Of a DNA stretch of 64,000 nucleotides, positions 23,453 to 34,765 are shown piece after piece. Location: positions 11,835,382 to 11,899,381 of the forward strand of contig NC_084474.1 of the NCBI RefSeq assembly GCF_027409185.1. The letters run 5' to 3'. A model generated the notes under the pieces. The model made no database searches, had not been told where the DNA came from, and saw only the letters and a program-made list of their open reading frames with translations. Origin of the DNA: Cynocephalus volans (lineage: Eukaryota; Chordata; Mammalia; Dermoptera; Cynocephalidae). Both the position numbers and the translations under genes were made by a program. Positions within the stretch are counted from its first letter, which is position 1. The number at the start of each line of letters is the position of its first letter.

Positions 23453-25575
23453 TTTTCACTATCAATTTTCAGATTAACACTGATCACAAATTTAGTACAG
23501 ACTGGATTTACCAAGAGTATACTACAAAACCTTTACAAAAAGTGAGATTCTCAGCAATTTTTTTTTTTTTTTTTTCATTTCAAGAAAGCAATCAGAGGTG
23601 CCCAGCAGGACAAGAACCAGTTCTCCCAGTTGGTGCTAAAATACCATTTCCAACTAGGCTTTGGAGTGACCAAAATACCTGTCATCACCAGGACCAGTGC
23701 CTCCAGGAAAGAAACCTTGTGACACCTCCCTGCCCCGATTTGACCACAGTAAATCTGAGAGGAATAAAGACACAGATAAAAATTAGGCTCACTCGCAGAG
23801 TAAATTATTCATGAGCATTGTAAACCCCTTCATGTCTTACAGAAGAAAATTAAGAGCATAGGAGCTAAGACCAAAATACACAGCTGGTTAAAGCAGAGCC
23901 TGAGCTCTGGATTCCTGATGCGCTGCTCACTGCCCTGGGAAGGACAGGTTACTCCATGTTGTTGAGTTCTTGAGCTCGTATATAGGGGCCCTGAGGATAG
24001 GAAAATTGTGTGTGGGACCCTGCACCTGTGCTCAGAGAGCCCGTGATTGTATGGAGGTGGCTAACAAAAGGGGAATGTGTTTCCAAATGTTTCTAGAAAG
24101 AGGTAGTTGAATACACATTTTGTATGAATGAAACAGAAAGGTGCCAGAGGCACACTAAGGACAAAGGACAAAGAGTGTGTTTCCTGTTGGAGTGATCAAT
24201 AAGGTTAAGATTCCCACAACTGAGCAACGTCAGTCAGGGGCCTTAGGTTTCTCAATAAAAGCTATTAAGTACCACTGGTAATCTCCATTTGAAAGAGGAA
24301 CTGCATAAATAAAGTATTCAGTTGGTGCAGATGTAAGATATCATATTAAATGCCTCATTATTAAAATTAACCTTGACAGTTATCTCTCAACTGGACGATG
24401 TTACCCATCATATGGTAGAATTGGTATTCTTGTTTTAGGATGGTTCTCTCTCTCTCTCTTTCTCTCCGTGCATGTGTGTGTGTGTACACACACATACATA
24501 CTTACATGCATACATAGTCGTAATTGAGAAAGATTTAATGAAAATAAAGTAATGTAAATTAATATGCAAACTCAATATCCAAAGCAGAAAATTAAAAACG
24601 ACATTTCCTTTTATTTTCTAAATAAAACTCTGTGTGTGTATATGTGTGTATCATAAGACTGCTTTCCAAGTGATATAAGTCCAGGTCATTTTAGTTTTTC
24701 CAAATCACTTGTTGAGTTTTAGAGTTTCCTTGCCACATAGCCTATTGTGTTCGGTTGCTCTTCACTGAGTTCCCAGGGCACACTTGGATACAGTGAAGGA
24801 ATGGCTGGCTGTGAGAAAGGGTCTGCCCCTGGACCCCAGGACTCCAATAGGACCCTGCCACAATGCCTCCAATGCTGCTGCCAGCTGCCTCTCCCATTTC
24901 CCTGCCTGCAGGAGCTGGGGTTGGGCAACTAACCCTGGTGCTGTGGCCCCACCTCTGCCTCTGTGTCCTCCACAGCATGGTCTTACTGCACTTTGCAAAC
25001 TTAGCCTCATGCTGTTTGCTAAATGGTGTGGAAGGATTTGCATAGTTTGTGCCCTCACACTGGGGGCCACTGTTTGAGTGTGTATATGTGTATGTATATG
25101 GAGATTTATATGTAGGTTACATGATAAAAGAAATGATTCTATGCATTGAAGTCAGTTATAGCCTCTCTTTTGTGGAGAATAATAGATATAAAAGCTTATC
25201 CCATTCCCATCCCCCACTGACCTTAAACCCCCTGGGCTTCTTATTCTGTAAAGCTTTAATAAACTTGCTCCTGTATCTAGTCATGAATTTAATATCTTCA
25301 CCTACCATGAATTCAGATAAAATAAATTCCTATTACTCTGAGAACAAATAATTATGGGCTCTTTGATGTTTTGTTCAGCTTATTAAACTATATATAACTT
25401 GCCTTGGGAAACACATTTTAATGTCATACCAAAAAAAAGTACATGTCTCTTTGTATTTCTGATTTCTAACCCAAGATTTCAAACAATCTAATTTGATAAT
25501 AGATTATCAAAGTATTTTTATGTTGTTATTTTTTAGTGCTGAAACTAGGACTGAGAACTGTTAAATAACACATTC
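23453..25575. other. Intergenic, simple repeats only
   Basis: A T17-T18 run lies at about 23560-23577. A mixed TC / TG / CA / TACA tract spans 24447-24515, with an inverted TGTGTGTGTACACACACA core. A second TG-rich patch is at 24632-24650. Many overlapping short frames occur at 24720-25080 on both strands; none has recognisable content. Confidence 0.5.
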
Positions 25576-25580
25576 AAAGC

Positions 25581-26032
25581 TGTCAGGCTGGAACACAGAT
25601 CCTTCTGCCCCTTCCTGTCAGGCTGGAACTCAGATCCTTCTGCCCCTTCCTGTGCAGGTCGCGAGTCAGGTAATTGAAAGAAGATTCTAGCAACTTTATG
25701 CAAGGTAGACATTTTTTACTCTTCAAATATGAGCTTCACAGACATGCTTTATTCTCAGACATGAGCTCTGCTAACCAGCGGTTCAGAGCAGTTAACTTTA
25801 TACTCTTAGTACACATAGTGGCCACAAGCTGAGCATTACATAATTACAACAATCATGATTAATTAGTAAGTGGGAACACACGCACAGTTATACTACTTTT
25901 AACTTGTTTCTAGTGAATGTGCTGAATCTTGCCCATTTGTAACAGATGTAAGGTGAGAGATCCTGACTAAACTTTGATAATATTTGATAATATTTGTATA
26001 AATTTACTACAATAATATTTAGGAATCTGAAA
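25581..26032 (-). mobile_element. LTR copy 2, with a 35-bp tandem duplication
   Basis: Starts TGTCAGGCTGGAACACAGAT. The first 35 bp (25581-25615) are repeated at 25616-25650 with one mismatch. It then follows the nested LTR at 22388-22692 block by block (GCAGGTCGCGAGTCAGGTAA, AGACATGCTTTATTCTCAGA, CCAGCGGTTCAGAGCAG). This copy is longer, with extra AT-rich sequence near the right end. Confidence 0.55.
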
Positions 26033-28535
26033 TAACATGCAATGATGAGTTTACTTTTTATTATAAACTCTTTATTATGATAGGGAAATTATTATATGTA
26101 AGAGAAATTTGTTTTTTGTGTCCTGATAAAATGTCTGACTTGACCAAAACAATTTAGTAGCAAAGACAATGTTGGCTCACAATTTTTTTATTCCTGTCAA
26201 AATATTTGAGTTTGGGGGGATGGCGGGGAGGAATGGGGGATATTGTTTCAGTCCTTAATTACATTTGAATGACATTATCTGAAAAGATTTTCAATAGATC
26301 AATTAAATTTTACCCTGATTTAAAGGAAATGCCCTCCATCAAAGCAGTCTTTAGAAGAAAATGCTTATCTACAGAGGAACAATTTCAAAATACGACTTAA
26401 AGAAAAGCTGAGGTCTGTTTTAAATTTGAGAACAATGTTTGGGAAGCATTGTGGGATGAAGGTATAACAGCCAGCAGAGGGCCCTGGGAGGCCATTGCAT
26501 CCCAGTATGTCACAGCAGAGCTCCAAAGTAGAACAGCCTGGGGAAAATATCCTGTAGTTCACCAAAAAATAAAAATAATAAAGGTCATCACTAAAAAAGA
26601 AATTTAGTATTTATTGGCATACTGCTACTTGATTTATCTCACAGAGGACAAATTACTCTTAACTCTCACTCAATTGAAGTACGTTCCTGCTGGCATAGGT
26701 CATAGTTTTGTGTGGGGTTACAAGGAGAATGGCAGGACCCTCTTCTCTGTATGTGAGCTGAAGACACAGAATTTTATGTCTTTTTCCTTCACTGTTCCTG
26801 CATTATAATCTCTTCACCATGCCAGCAACATGCCTGGGTCTATGCACCTCAAAATGGTGTCTACTTTATCCCACTTGTAGGATAAACTTAGGTGCAGGTA
26901 TCCACCATATGACAAAGTCCTATGCACTGAAGAGCTCATCTCTATGGAAGGTATGGGAAAATCATGAATTTAATCAGCAGAGGTAAGGGATTGTTGTACA
27001 CTGTGTTTTTTGTTAGTGAGGCCATTTTTAGAGCTTTTATCTCTAACAGCAAATCCTCATTTATTTCTAACAGATGTCACTTTATACTATTTAATATTAT
27101 CAATGTTAAACTCTTTAAAAGTATTACTTACTCTGTAGTTTATGTGTTAACTTTCACTTACTAATTTTAAGAACATTCTATTTTCTTTTATTAATACAAA
27201 ATATAAATTTAGATATTAATTGCTATTTAGAATTAATACTCAGGAACACAAATATTTTTAGTGTGGGTTTTCTTCTTGGCAATACATGAATTTGGAGCTC
27301 AGTTTCCAGAACAGAAGGGGAGAAGCAGCGTAGGTTGTCAGAGCTCATGTCCCTCTGTCCTGTGGCAGCCTATGCCAACAATACTACTGCTCTCAGTCTC
27401 TGCTCATCCCACACCTTAACTCACTTCCCACCTCCACTGTTTTACATAAACATTCCTTTCAAAGCTGTTGTCCCCATTTTTCTGTTCCCACCAGATTCTT
27501 CCCTTCCTTCCTGTAGAGCCATTGAGGAAAAGACAGAAGTTTGACTAGATGAATATTTTGGTAGACAGCCATTTTCTCTCTCTTTCCAGCATCCCTTTCT
27601 CTTCTCTGGTAATAAGATTCCTTTTTCCAGTGGAGGCCCATTCTATGACACTCAAGGAAAACTAACTTTCCCCCACTCCTCCCTACTAATACTCACATGC
27701 ACACACACAAGGGGCTGGGGAGCATGGAGCTGAGGCCTGGCCTGTTGGAGTCCTGCATCCCAGAGCAATAATGACTCGTTCAGGGATAGGACAATTAGAA
27801 TCACTTCCTTGGATATATAGTTCCTGGAAAAGCAAAAGTCTCTTTGTTCCTTGGTTGTAATGAGCTGTAGCACCACGTGAACCTGGAGCTGCCAGTGCCA
27901 CACGTAGAGAGAGATGGCCTGACAATGAAGGCAAAAAAGAAGACCCTGGAACAAAGAAATGAAGAGAGAAACGGAGCCCTGATATCATCATTTGAGCATT
28001 GAATCCACCCATGTCCATATCTGAGACATGCAGCTCTCTATGCTGCTTTGCAGATGGAGCCCCCATGTCTGATGAAACAGCATCCCAGTGTTCCCTCTTC
28101 AGGTGAGAAAGTAACCAGATCAGTTCTTTCTCCTTTCCAGTTCAAACACTCACTTCCAAGAGGGATCAAGCAGTGGTGACAAGGCAATCCATTTGTCAGG
28201 AATGAATAACTTAGATTTGGAGAAGGGAGCAAAGCCCTTGGACTAGGCTTCTCATTACACAGGAAACCCAAAGCCCTGTGCTTCGTCATGCTAGAATCTC
28301 AGGCCTCTTCCCAGAACATAGTGTTGTCCAAATTTTACGTTGCAACCACTGATGGGAAGGAGATGACAGTAGAAACAATTTGTGTCCTCACTGCTTGATA
28401 GATCTCATGTGTCCGTGATGGGTCAGGTGACTTTGTAAAGCAGCCCACAGAGAATCCAGAGTCGTGTAATTTTACAATTGGAAGAAACCATAGAAATAAC
28501 TGAATCCAGTGTTTTTTCAGTGAGGCTAATTGAAA
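26033..28535. other. Intergenic, no gene recognised
   Basis: AT-rich DNA. Open frames of 60-126 codons at 27650-28290 on the minus strand overlap one another in different frames and show no known motif, so they are not called. Confidence 0.45.
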
Positions 28536-28735
28536 ATAATAATTATTATATTAACCAACATTTATTGAGTACTTAGTTTAGTTGTATGAACCCAGTTCTA
28601 TGTGAAAGATATTCTTTTTGTCACTATTTTACTAAGGGGACTGTGGTACAGAACAGATGATATCTTGCACAAGACCACATGAATCCCAACTGGAGCTGGG
28701 ATTTGAAACTAGACAGTCTAATTCCCAAGTCTATA
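28536..28735 (-). repeat. MIR-like SINE fragment, antisense
   Basis: AACATTTATTGAGTACTTAG...CACTATTTTACTAAGGGGAC...TGGAGCTGGGATTTGAAACTAG...CAGTCTAATTCCC follows the reverse complement order of a MIR (TGAATCCC / TCATCTGTAAAATGGGG / CTCAATAAATG). Diverged. Confidence 0.65.
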
Positions 28736-29196
28736 TTTGTTTTTATCCTTCCAATCTCCTCTTTTACAATTTACTAACCTCCCATAAAAACCAACCCTGA
28801 GATCTCACATCATTTTGCAAGTAATAATCACATTCCACCTCAGCCACTTCCTATACGGCCTTGGCAAGTATAATTGATATAGCCAAACTTAGGACATATA
28901 AAACACTTAGTATAGCAATAAATGTAAGGTTCTATAGTTATTGATAGTAGCAGTAGCAGCTAATCAAATCCTAACTGATACTTTCCTCCAGTAAAAAACT
29001 CTCAGGCTTGAACGACATATTTTTAGCCTGAATTTCTGGTTGAGGTATATTATGATATAGAAATACCAAGTTTTATTGATAACTTCGAAGATATAGAAAA
29101 TCCTTAGCTTAGGCCAATTGAGAGACACCTAGGATTTCAAGGGCGGTTTCCAGTCCTTCCTGCCCACATTACACATGGGTTTTCTTCCCCTTAGTA
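28736..29196. other. Intergenic, no feature recognised
   Basis: AT-rich DNA up to the L1 insertion site; nothing supportable seen. Confidence 0.4.
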
Positions 29197-29211
29197 ATAA
29201 TTGGAGTTTCT
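29197..29211. repeat. Left target-site duplication of the antisense L1
   Basis: ATAATTGGAGTTTCT, identical to 31546-31560. It directly abuts the T-rich tract that is the complement of the insertion's A-tail. Confidence 0.9.
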
Positions 29212-29231
29212 TTTTGTTTGTTTGTTTGTTT

Positions 29232-29393
29232 CAAAATTCTAAAAATTTTATTTTTACAAATAAATTCAATGTAAAAATAGTATTTTTAGACAGGTGTGTC
29301 CCATGTCCCCACTCCAATCTATGCCCAATATGGAGTTATCACGTTGCAATTTTACTCTAGCAGCTTTTTTTTTTTTTCAATAACAAAACTATA
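29232..29393 (-). other. Candidate 3'-transduced flank carried by the L1
   Basis: This non-L1 segment lies between the L1 3' end and the terminal A-tail, inside the target duplications. It contains a second A-run (T at 29365-29377). On the minus strand an AATAAA signal sits at 29252-29247, about 15 bases before the terminal tail. That is the geometry of read-through transcription ending at a downstream polyadenylation site. Confidence 0.7.
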
Positions 29394-29571
29394 TTTTTTT
29401 TTTTTAATTTTATTTTGTCGATATACATTGTGGCTAATTATTGCTCCCCATCACCAAAACCTCCCTCCCTTCTCCCTCTCCCCCCCCCCAACAATGTCCT
29501 TTCTGTTTGCTTGTCGTATCAACTTCAAGTAATTGTGGTTGTTATATCTTCTTCCCCCGCCCCCCCATTTT

Positions 29572-29573
<2 letters not shown>

Positions 29574-29628
<55 letters not shown>
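29574..29628 (+). repeat. GT microsatellite
   Basis: About 27 uninterrupted GT units inside the L1 3' UTR; likely polymorphic. Confidence 0.97.
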
Positions 29629-29631
<3 letters not shown>

Positions 29632-29645
29632 TTATATATTAATTT

Positions 29646-31545
29646 TTAGCTCCCACCAATAAGTGAGAACATGTGGTATTTCTCTTTCTGTGCCTGACTC
29701 GTTTCACTTAATATAATTCTCTCAAGGTCCATCCATGTTGTTGCAAATGGCAGTATTTCATTCGTTTTTATAGCTGAGTAGTATTCCATTGTGTAGATGT
29801 ACCACATTTTCCGTATCCACTCATCTGATGATGGACATTTGGGCTGGTTCCAACTCTTGGCTATTTTGTAAAGAGTGCTGCGATGAACATTGGGGAACAG
29901 GTATACCTTCGACTTGATGATTTCCATTCCTCTGGGTATATTCCCAACAGTGGGATAGCTGGGTCGTATGGTAGATCTATCTGCAATTGTTTGAGGAACC
30001 TCCATACCATTTTCCATAGAGGCTGCACCATTTTGCAGTCCCACCAACAATGTATAAGAGTTCCTTTTTCTCCGCAACCTCGCCTGCATTTATTGTTCAG
30101 AGTCTTTTGGATTTTAGCCATCCTAACTGGGGTTAGATGGTATCTCAGTGTGGTTTTGATTTGCATTTCCCAGATGCTGAGTGATGTTGAGCATTTTTTC
30201 ATATGTCTGTTGGCCATTTGTATATCTTCCTTAGAGAAATGCCTACTTAGCTCTTTTGCCCATTTTTTAATTGGGTTGCTTGTTTTCTTCTTGTAAAGTT
30301 GTTTGAGTTCCTTATATATTCTGGATATTAATCCTTTGTCAGATGTATATTTTGCAAATATTTTCTCCCACTCTGTTGGTTATCTTTTAACTCTTTTAAT
30401 TGATTCTTTTGCTGTGCAGAAGCTTTTTAGTTTGATATAATCCCATTTGTTTATTTTTCCTTTGGTTGCCCATGCTTTTGGGGTCGTATTCATGAAGTCT
30501 GTGTCCAGTCCTATTTCCTGAAGTGTTTCTCCTATGTTTTCTTTAAGAAGTTTTATTGTTTCAGGGTGTATATTTAAATCCTTAATCCATTTTGAGTTGA
30601 TTTTAGTATATGGTGAGAGGTATGGATCTAGTTTCATTCTCCTGCATATGGATATCCAGTTCTCCCAGCACCATTTGCTGAAGAGGCAGTCCCTTCCCCA
30701 GTGAATAGGCTTGGTGCCTTTGTCAAAGATCAGATGGCAGTAAGTGTGTGGGTTGATTTCTGGATTCTCTATTCTATTCCATTGGTCAGTGTGTCTGTTT
30801 TTATGCCAGTACCATACTGTTTTGGTTATTATAGCTTTGTAGTATAGCTTAAAGTCAGGTAGTGTTATGCCTCCAGCTTTATTTTTTTTGCTCAGCATTG
30901 CTTTGGCTATGTGTGGTCTTTTATTGTTCCATATGAATGTCTGGATAGTTTTTTCCATTTCTGAGAAAAATGTCTTTGGAATTTTGATGGGGATTGCATT
31001 GAGTTTGTATATCACTTTGGGTAGTATGGACATTTTCACTATGTTGATTCTTCCAATCCAAGAGCATGGGATATCTTTCCATCTTCTTGTATCCTCTCTA
31101 ATTTCTCTCAGCAGTGGTTTGTAGTTCTCATTATAGAGATTTTTCACCTCCTTGGTTAACTCAATTCCTAAGTATTTTATTATTTTGGTGGCTATTGTAA
31201 ATGGGCAAGCTTTCTTGATTTCTCTTTCTGCATGTTCACTATTGGAGAAAAGAAATGCTACTGATTTTTGTGTGTTGATTTTGTATCCTGCTACTGTGCT
31301 GAAATCATTTATCAATTCCAAGAGTTTTTTTGTAGAGGTTTTAGGCTGTTCAGTATATAGGATCATGTCATCTGCAAACAGGGACAGTTTGACTTCATCT
31401 TTTCCAATCTGGCTGCCCTTTATTTCCTTCTCTTCTCTGATTGCTCTGGCTAGTACTTCCAACACTATGTTGAATAGGAGTGGTGAGAGTGGGCATCCTT
31501 GTCTAGTTCCTGTTCTTAAAGGAAAAGCTTTCAGCTTTTCCCCAT
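29646..31545 (-). pseudogene. L1 ORF2p C-terminal two-fifths (reverse transcriptase palm onward)
   Basis: The frame enters at the truncation point with [16 protein letters not shown], continues through the catalytic FADDMILY (31380-31357 region), the thumb and the tryptophan-rich C-terminal region, and stays open for about 388 codons to a TAA at 30382-30380. It resumes in the same frame ([13 protein letters not shown]...), including the Cys/His segment [18 protein letters not shown], to a TAG at about 29861. A one-base shift near 29865 moves the final [12 protein letters not shown]...SQAQKEKYHMF block to another frame. One nonsense and one frameshift make it inactive, and it lacks the endonuclease. 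Confidence 0.9.
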
Positions 31546-31560
31546 ATAATTGGAGTTTCT
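31546..31560. repeat. Right target-site duplication of the antisense L1
   Basis: ATAATTGGAGTTTCT, identical to 29197-29211, immediately following the L1 truncation point. Confidence 0.9.
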
Positions 31561-31865
31561 AATGAAGTTGCAGGTCACTCAAACAGTAAAAAGAGCATTT
31601 AAGTTATGAAATATATCCATTTTATACCTCCTCAAACCATAAGCCCACAGATTATAGGTTTATTCCAAGTAATCCTCTAGACAAGGACATCCTGCTAAGG
31701 ACATTCTGTAAGGTATCTTTCACATAGCAGAAATCATTATTTATCTTAAGTCCAGTTGACAAGGAGATTAGATAGTCACCTGTCTTCTTTTCTCCTCTCC
31801 CCACCAGCCTCTGATGGGGGGGAGGTGCTCCCCACAAAGCAAATAAATTGGTTACACACCTACTA

Positions 31866-32066
31866 TTTTTTTTTTTTGGATAAGGACTTTGATTCTTTTT
31901 TTTGTTTATTTTTAACTTCTCAATATACATTTAGTCGATTTTTGTGACCCTTTGCCCATTCCTCTTCCCCCACTCCCTCTCTCCCCTCACCCCCCCCACA
32001 TCATATCTGTTCACTTGGCTTAACAAGTTCAAGGAACTGTTATGATCGTTTTAACTTCTTCCTCCT
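31866..32066 (-). mobile_element. L1 3' UTR tail fragment, antisense
   Basis: After T-runs at 31866-31878 and 31897-31904, the order CAATATACATTTAGTCGATT, CCCATTCCTCTTCCCCCACT, CACCCCCCCCACATC and ACAAGTTCAAGGAACTGTTA parallels the 3' UTR of the L1 at 29394-29560. It is a severely 5'-truncated copy of the same family. No target duplication is evident. Confidence 0.75.
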
Positions 32067-32595
32067 AGGTGCATTTTTCAAATATTAAGAGCAACTACAC
32101 CAGACCCTGTAGTTCAGTCTGTGTCTTACAAATGCCTTTATAGTGTAGCTCGTAATTATAAACATCTCATCCTCTGGTATGATTCCAAAGTTATTTTGTT
32201 GCTAAATTATTTGCTTCCAACATACAGTCTTTCTTGACCAATTCAAACTCAAGTCTTGTATTATTTACTAGTAGTTCCATTTTAACTGTCTCCAAATATT
32301 GGAATAATCATTACTTGAACTTTTCTAGTACTTTCTAGTGTAACATAAAGACATAGATAAAGCAATTTTTAAAATGTATGTAGGTAGACAGATAAACAGA
32401 TCTCTTAGAATAGGTTTCATTCCACTAATTTGTGCCCGCATTGCAATATATTGCAGTTCCCTGATTAATAGCTTGTCTTTTTTAAACAGTAAGCATCAAA
32501 AGTGTATTTGGCCACTTAAGGCACCAATAAGTCTACTAGTAAAGCATTAAAGAAACTGTTTCTGTTTTGTTTACCTCTCTCTATCCAGAATATAG

Positions 32596-32771
32596 CATAG
32601 TTCCTGGCATAAATATGATTGAATATTCCTTCAAGCACCAGTTATTTTAAAAAATTCAGTTATGGCATTTCTTTGTTTTATGTTGTTATCACTAGTCTCC
32701 ACAAACATGGAGGCTATCAGCAGGAATGTGTAGTGCTGCAAATTCATTATAAATAGAAGATATTGTAATGC
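32596..32771 (+). repeat. Local duplication, copy A
   Basis: Starts CATAGTTCCTGGCATAAATA and includes CAGCAGGAATGTGTAGTGCT. Copy B with roughly 80% identity by eye lies at 33600-33773 in the same orientation, about 1.0 kb away. The first 20 bases resemble a MIR/L2 end; the rest matches no family I know. Confidence 0.75.
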
Positions 32772-33599
32772 CTAGAATTTGCTGCATATTGTGTTTTCTC
32801 TCCAAATATAATAATAATTTTCTTAGAAAGTTTCTGATCACATTCCACAAAGTCAGACATTTGTACATCCAAACATACAGCATCCAGCTCAACGAAAGGG
32901 TCTTGTTTCAAATGAAAAGCTACTTGCTCCCTTATTTAGATGTTTTCCAATTTATTTTTGTTCATATTTTATTAAACAGGCCAAAGAATCCACCAAAAAT
33001 GGAAGTGGAAGCCCAGAATATACTTGTACTTCAATCACTTATAAAGCAGAGTTTTCAAAGATAAACAGTAATAAGAAATTTGCTCAGTTTTAAAATAAGA
33101 GACTCTGCTAGTGTGTTCTTCCCAGTTCACAAGATGAGTCCCTTTCTACTTCCCTTCTCTAAGTTTTTGCCTTCCCTAAGATTTTTTTTAATCTTTCTTT
33201 TGTAAGATGCTGGTTTTTAAATTGTTCTTTGTTTGTATATACAAATACCATGAGGTTTAGAAACAGATAATTCATGGCCATAATGTGGTTATATTGCACT
33301 GTGAGCAGGGCAGAGGCTGTGTTTCTCAGTTGAGTTTGATTTCTTTGTCCTTCTATTGGTGGGACAATTCTATTTTGAATTTTGCATGTTTTTTATGGTT
33401 GAAAAAGTAGATTTCCATTGGGAGGGCAGTTGGTAACGTTGATTCTGGGATCCTGACACATTATTGTGAAAACAGGTGAATTTTCCTAAATGATTCACAG
33501 GTCTGGGAATTTAAGATCATAGTTTAAATTCCTGTATGTTTTGTTGCTGTCCATTAATTATCCCGAGCATTGTCACAGATGGAAAGTTTAAGTAACTTT

Positions 33600-33773
33600 C
33601 ATAGTTCCAGGTATAAATACGATTGAATATTCTCTCAAGTACCACTTATTGAAAAAAAAGTCAACTATAGCATTTGTTTGTTTTATGCTGTCACTAGTTT
33701 TTGCAGACATAGAGACCATCAGCAGGAATGTGTAGTGCTGCAAATGAATTACAGATAGAAGGTATCATAATGC
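33600..33773 (+). repeat. Local duplication, copy B
   Basis: Starts CATAGTTCCAGGTATAAATA and shares the block ATCAGCAGGAATGTGTAGTG exactly with copy A (32596-32771). Small indels separate the two, so the duplication is old. Confidence 0.75.
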
Positions 33774-34724
33774 AGTTCTTAGAAACAGTTAACATTGTTC
33801 TTACTGAAGTGGAGCATCATTGAAGTCATCAAAGAATAAATGATTTACCACAGAAATTGATTTTTAGCAGGTACTATTTTGTTTTATTGCAAGACCCACA
33901 ATCATATATACAATGCATAATTATCATCTTCTAAAAATACAAGATATAAATAATATACATTATAGTAAAGAATATATGAATATATACTTTTGTTTCAGAG
34001 AAGAAAGTTGCCTTGGGTGAGTAGGTTTATGCTCTCTTTGGATGAGATTTTCATCTTTATGCTGAATCATCCAAAAAACTCTCAGTTGGAAAATAAACCT
34101 CGAATGCACATACAACCTTGTCACAGTTTTCTCCTAAAAATGCTCTAATTTAAAGCCAGCCAATGTATTCCTTTTATTCCAGTTATTCATCTTATTATGT
34201 CCCATTACTAGATGAAACATCTATAAATTGTCTGATAATAGTTATACAAGTTTATGAACTTTTATTTCTCAGTAATATATCATAAAATAGAACCATTTTC
34301 TTAAGATATATGTGAATATTCCTTGATGTTTTTCCAAACTATTTTTATGAACTATGCTTTCTTTTTAGTATTAAGCCTGGAGTTTTACCTTAAGCCATAG
34401 GGGGCACTCCTATATCCTAAGTGGTCTGCGACACTGAGAGCGTTTAGAGGTCTCATCCTCCCTGCTGCCTCCTGCGTGTCTGGTTCATTTCTCTGAGTCT
34501 TCTCCAACCTCTCATTAGTTCCTGTCTTCCAGAAGTTGTTACCAGGGTGAGAAGAGAGAATTTATGTAGAGGGTCAACCTCAAGGTTAGACACAGCAGAG
34601 AGTACCCTCCTTGTTGAGGTGGGAGGTGTCTGAGAATAGAGGGGCTTGGGCAAATGCACAGTCTGCAATGATGGATGGATGGCAATATGATCACTGCTTC
34701 ACAGCAGGACACACACAGGCACTC

Positions 34725-34765
34725 CCACAAGCATGCACGCACACACACGTGTGTGCACACACACA
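34725..34765. repeat. CA/TG inverted tract
   Basis: ACACACACACGTGTGTGCACACACAC-type alternating purine-pyrimidine DNA with a self-complementary centre; able to form a hairpin or Z-DNA. Confidence 0.8.

Larger units (their letters stand above)
29212..31545 (-). mobile_element. 5'-truncated L1 with apparent 3' transduction, antisense
   Basis: Read on the minus strand: a 5' truncation at 31545 inside the reverse transcriptase coding region, ORF2 to about 29646, a 3' UTR with a CA/GT microsatellite and a G-rich tract, an A-run (complement of T at 29394-29405), about 160 bp of non-L1 sequence, then a terminal AAAC-type tail (29212-29231). The outer 15-bp duplications are perfect. The minus-strand target reads TT/AGAA at the 5' junction, close to the L1 endonuclease preference TT/AAAA. 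Confidence 0.93.

Noticed and set aside
29574..29628. Val-Cys repeat protein from the GT tract
   Set aside because: Translation of a microsatellite within an L1 3' UTR.
30867..31562. Plus-strand frames of 85 and 136 codons
   Set aside because: They are antisense to the L1 reverse transcriptase coding sequence.
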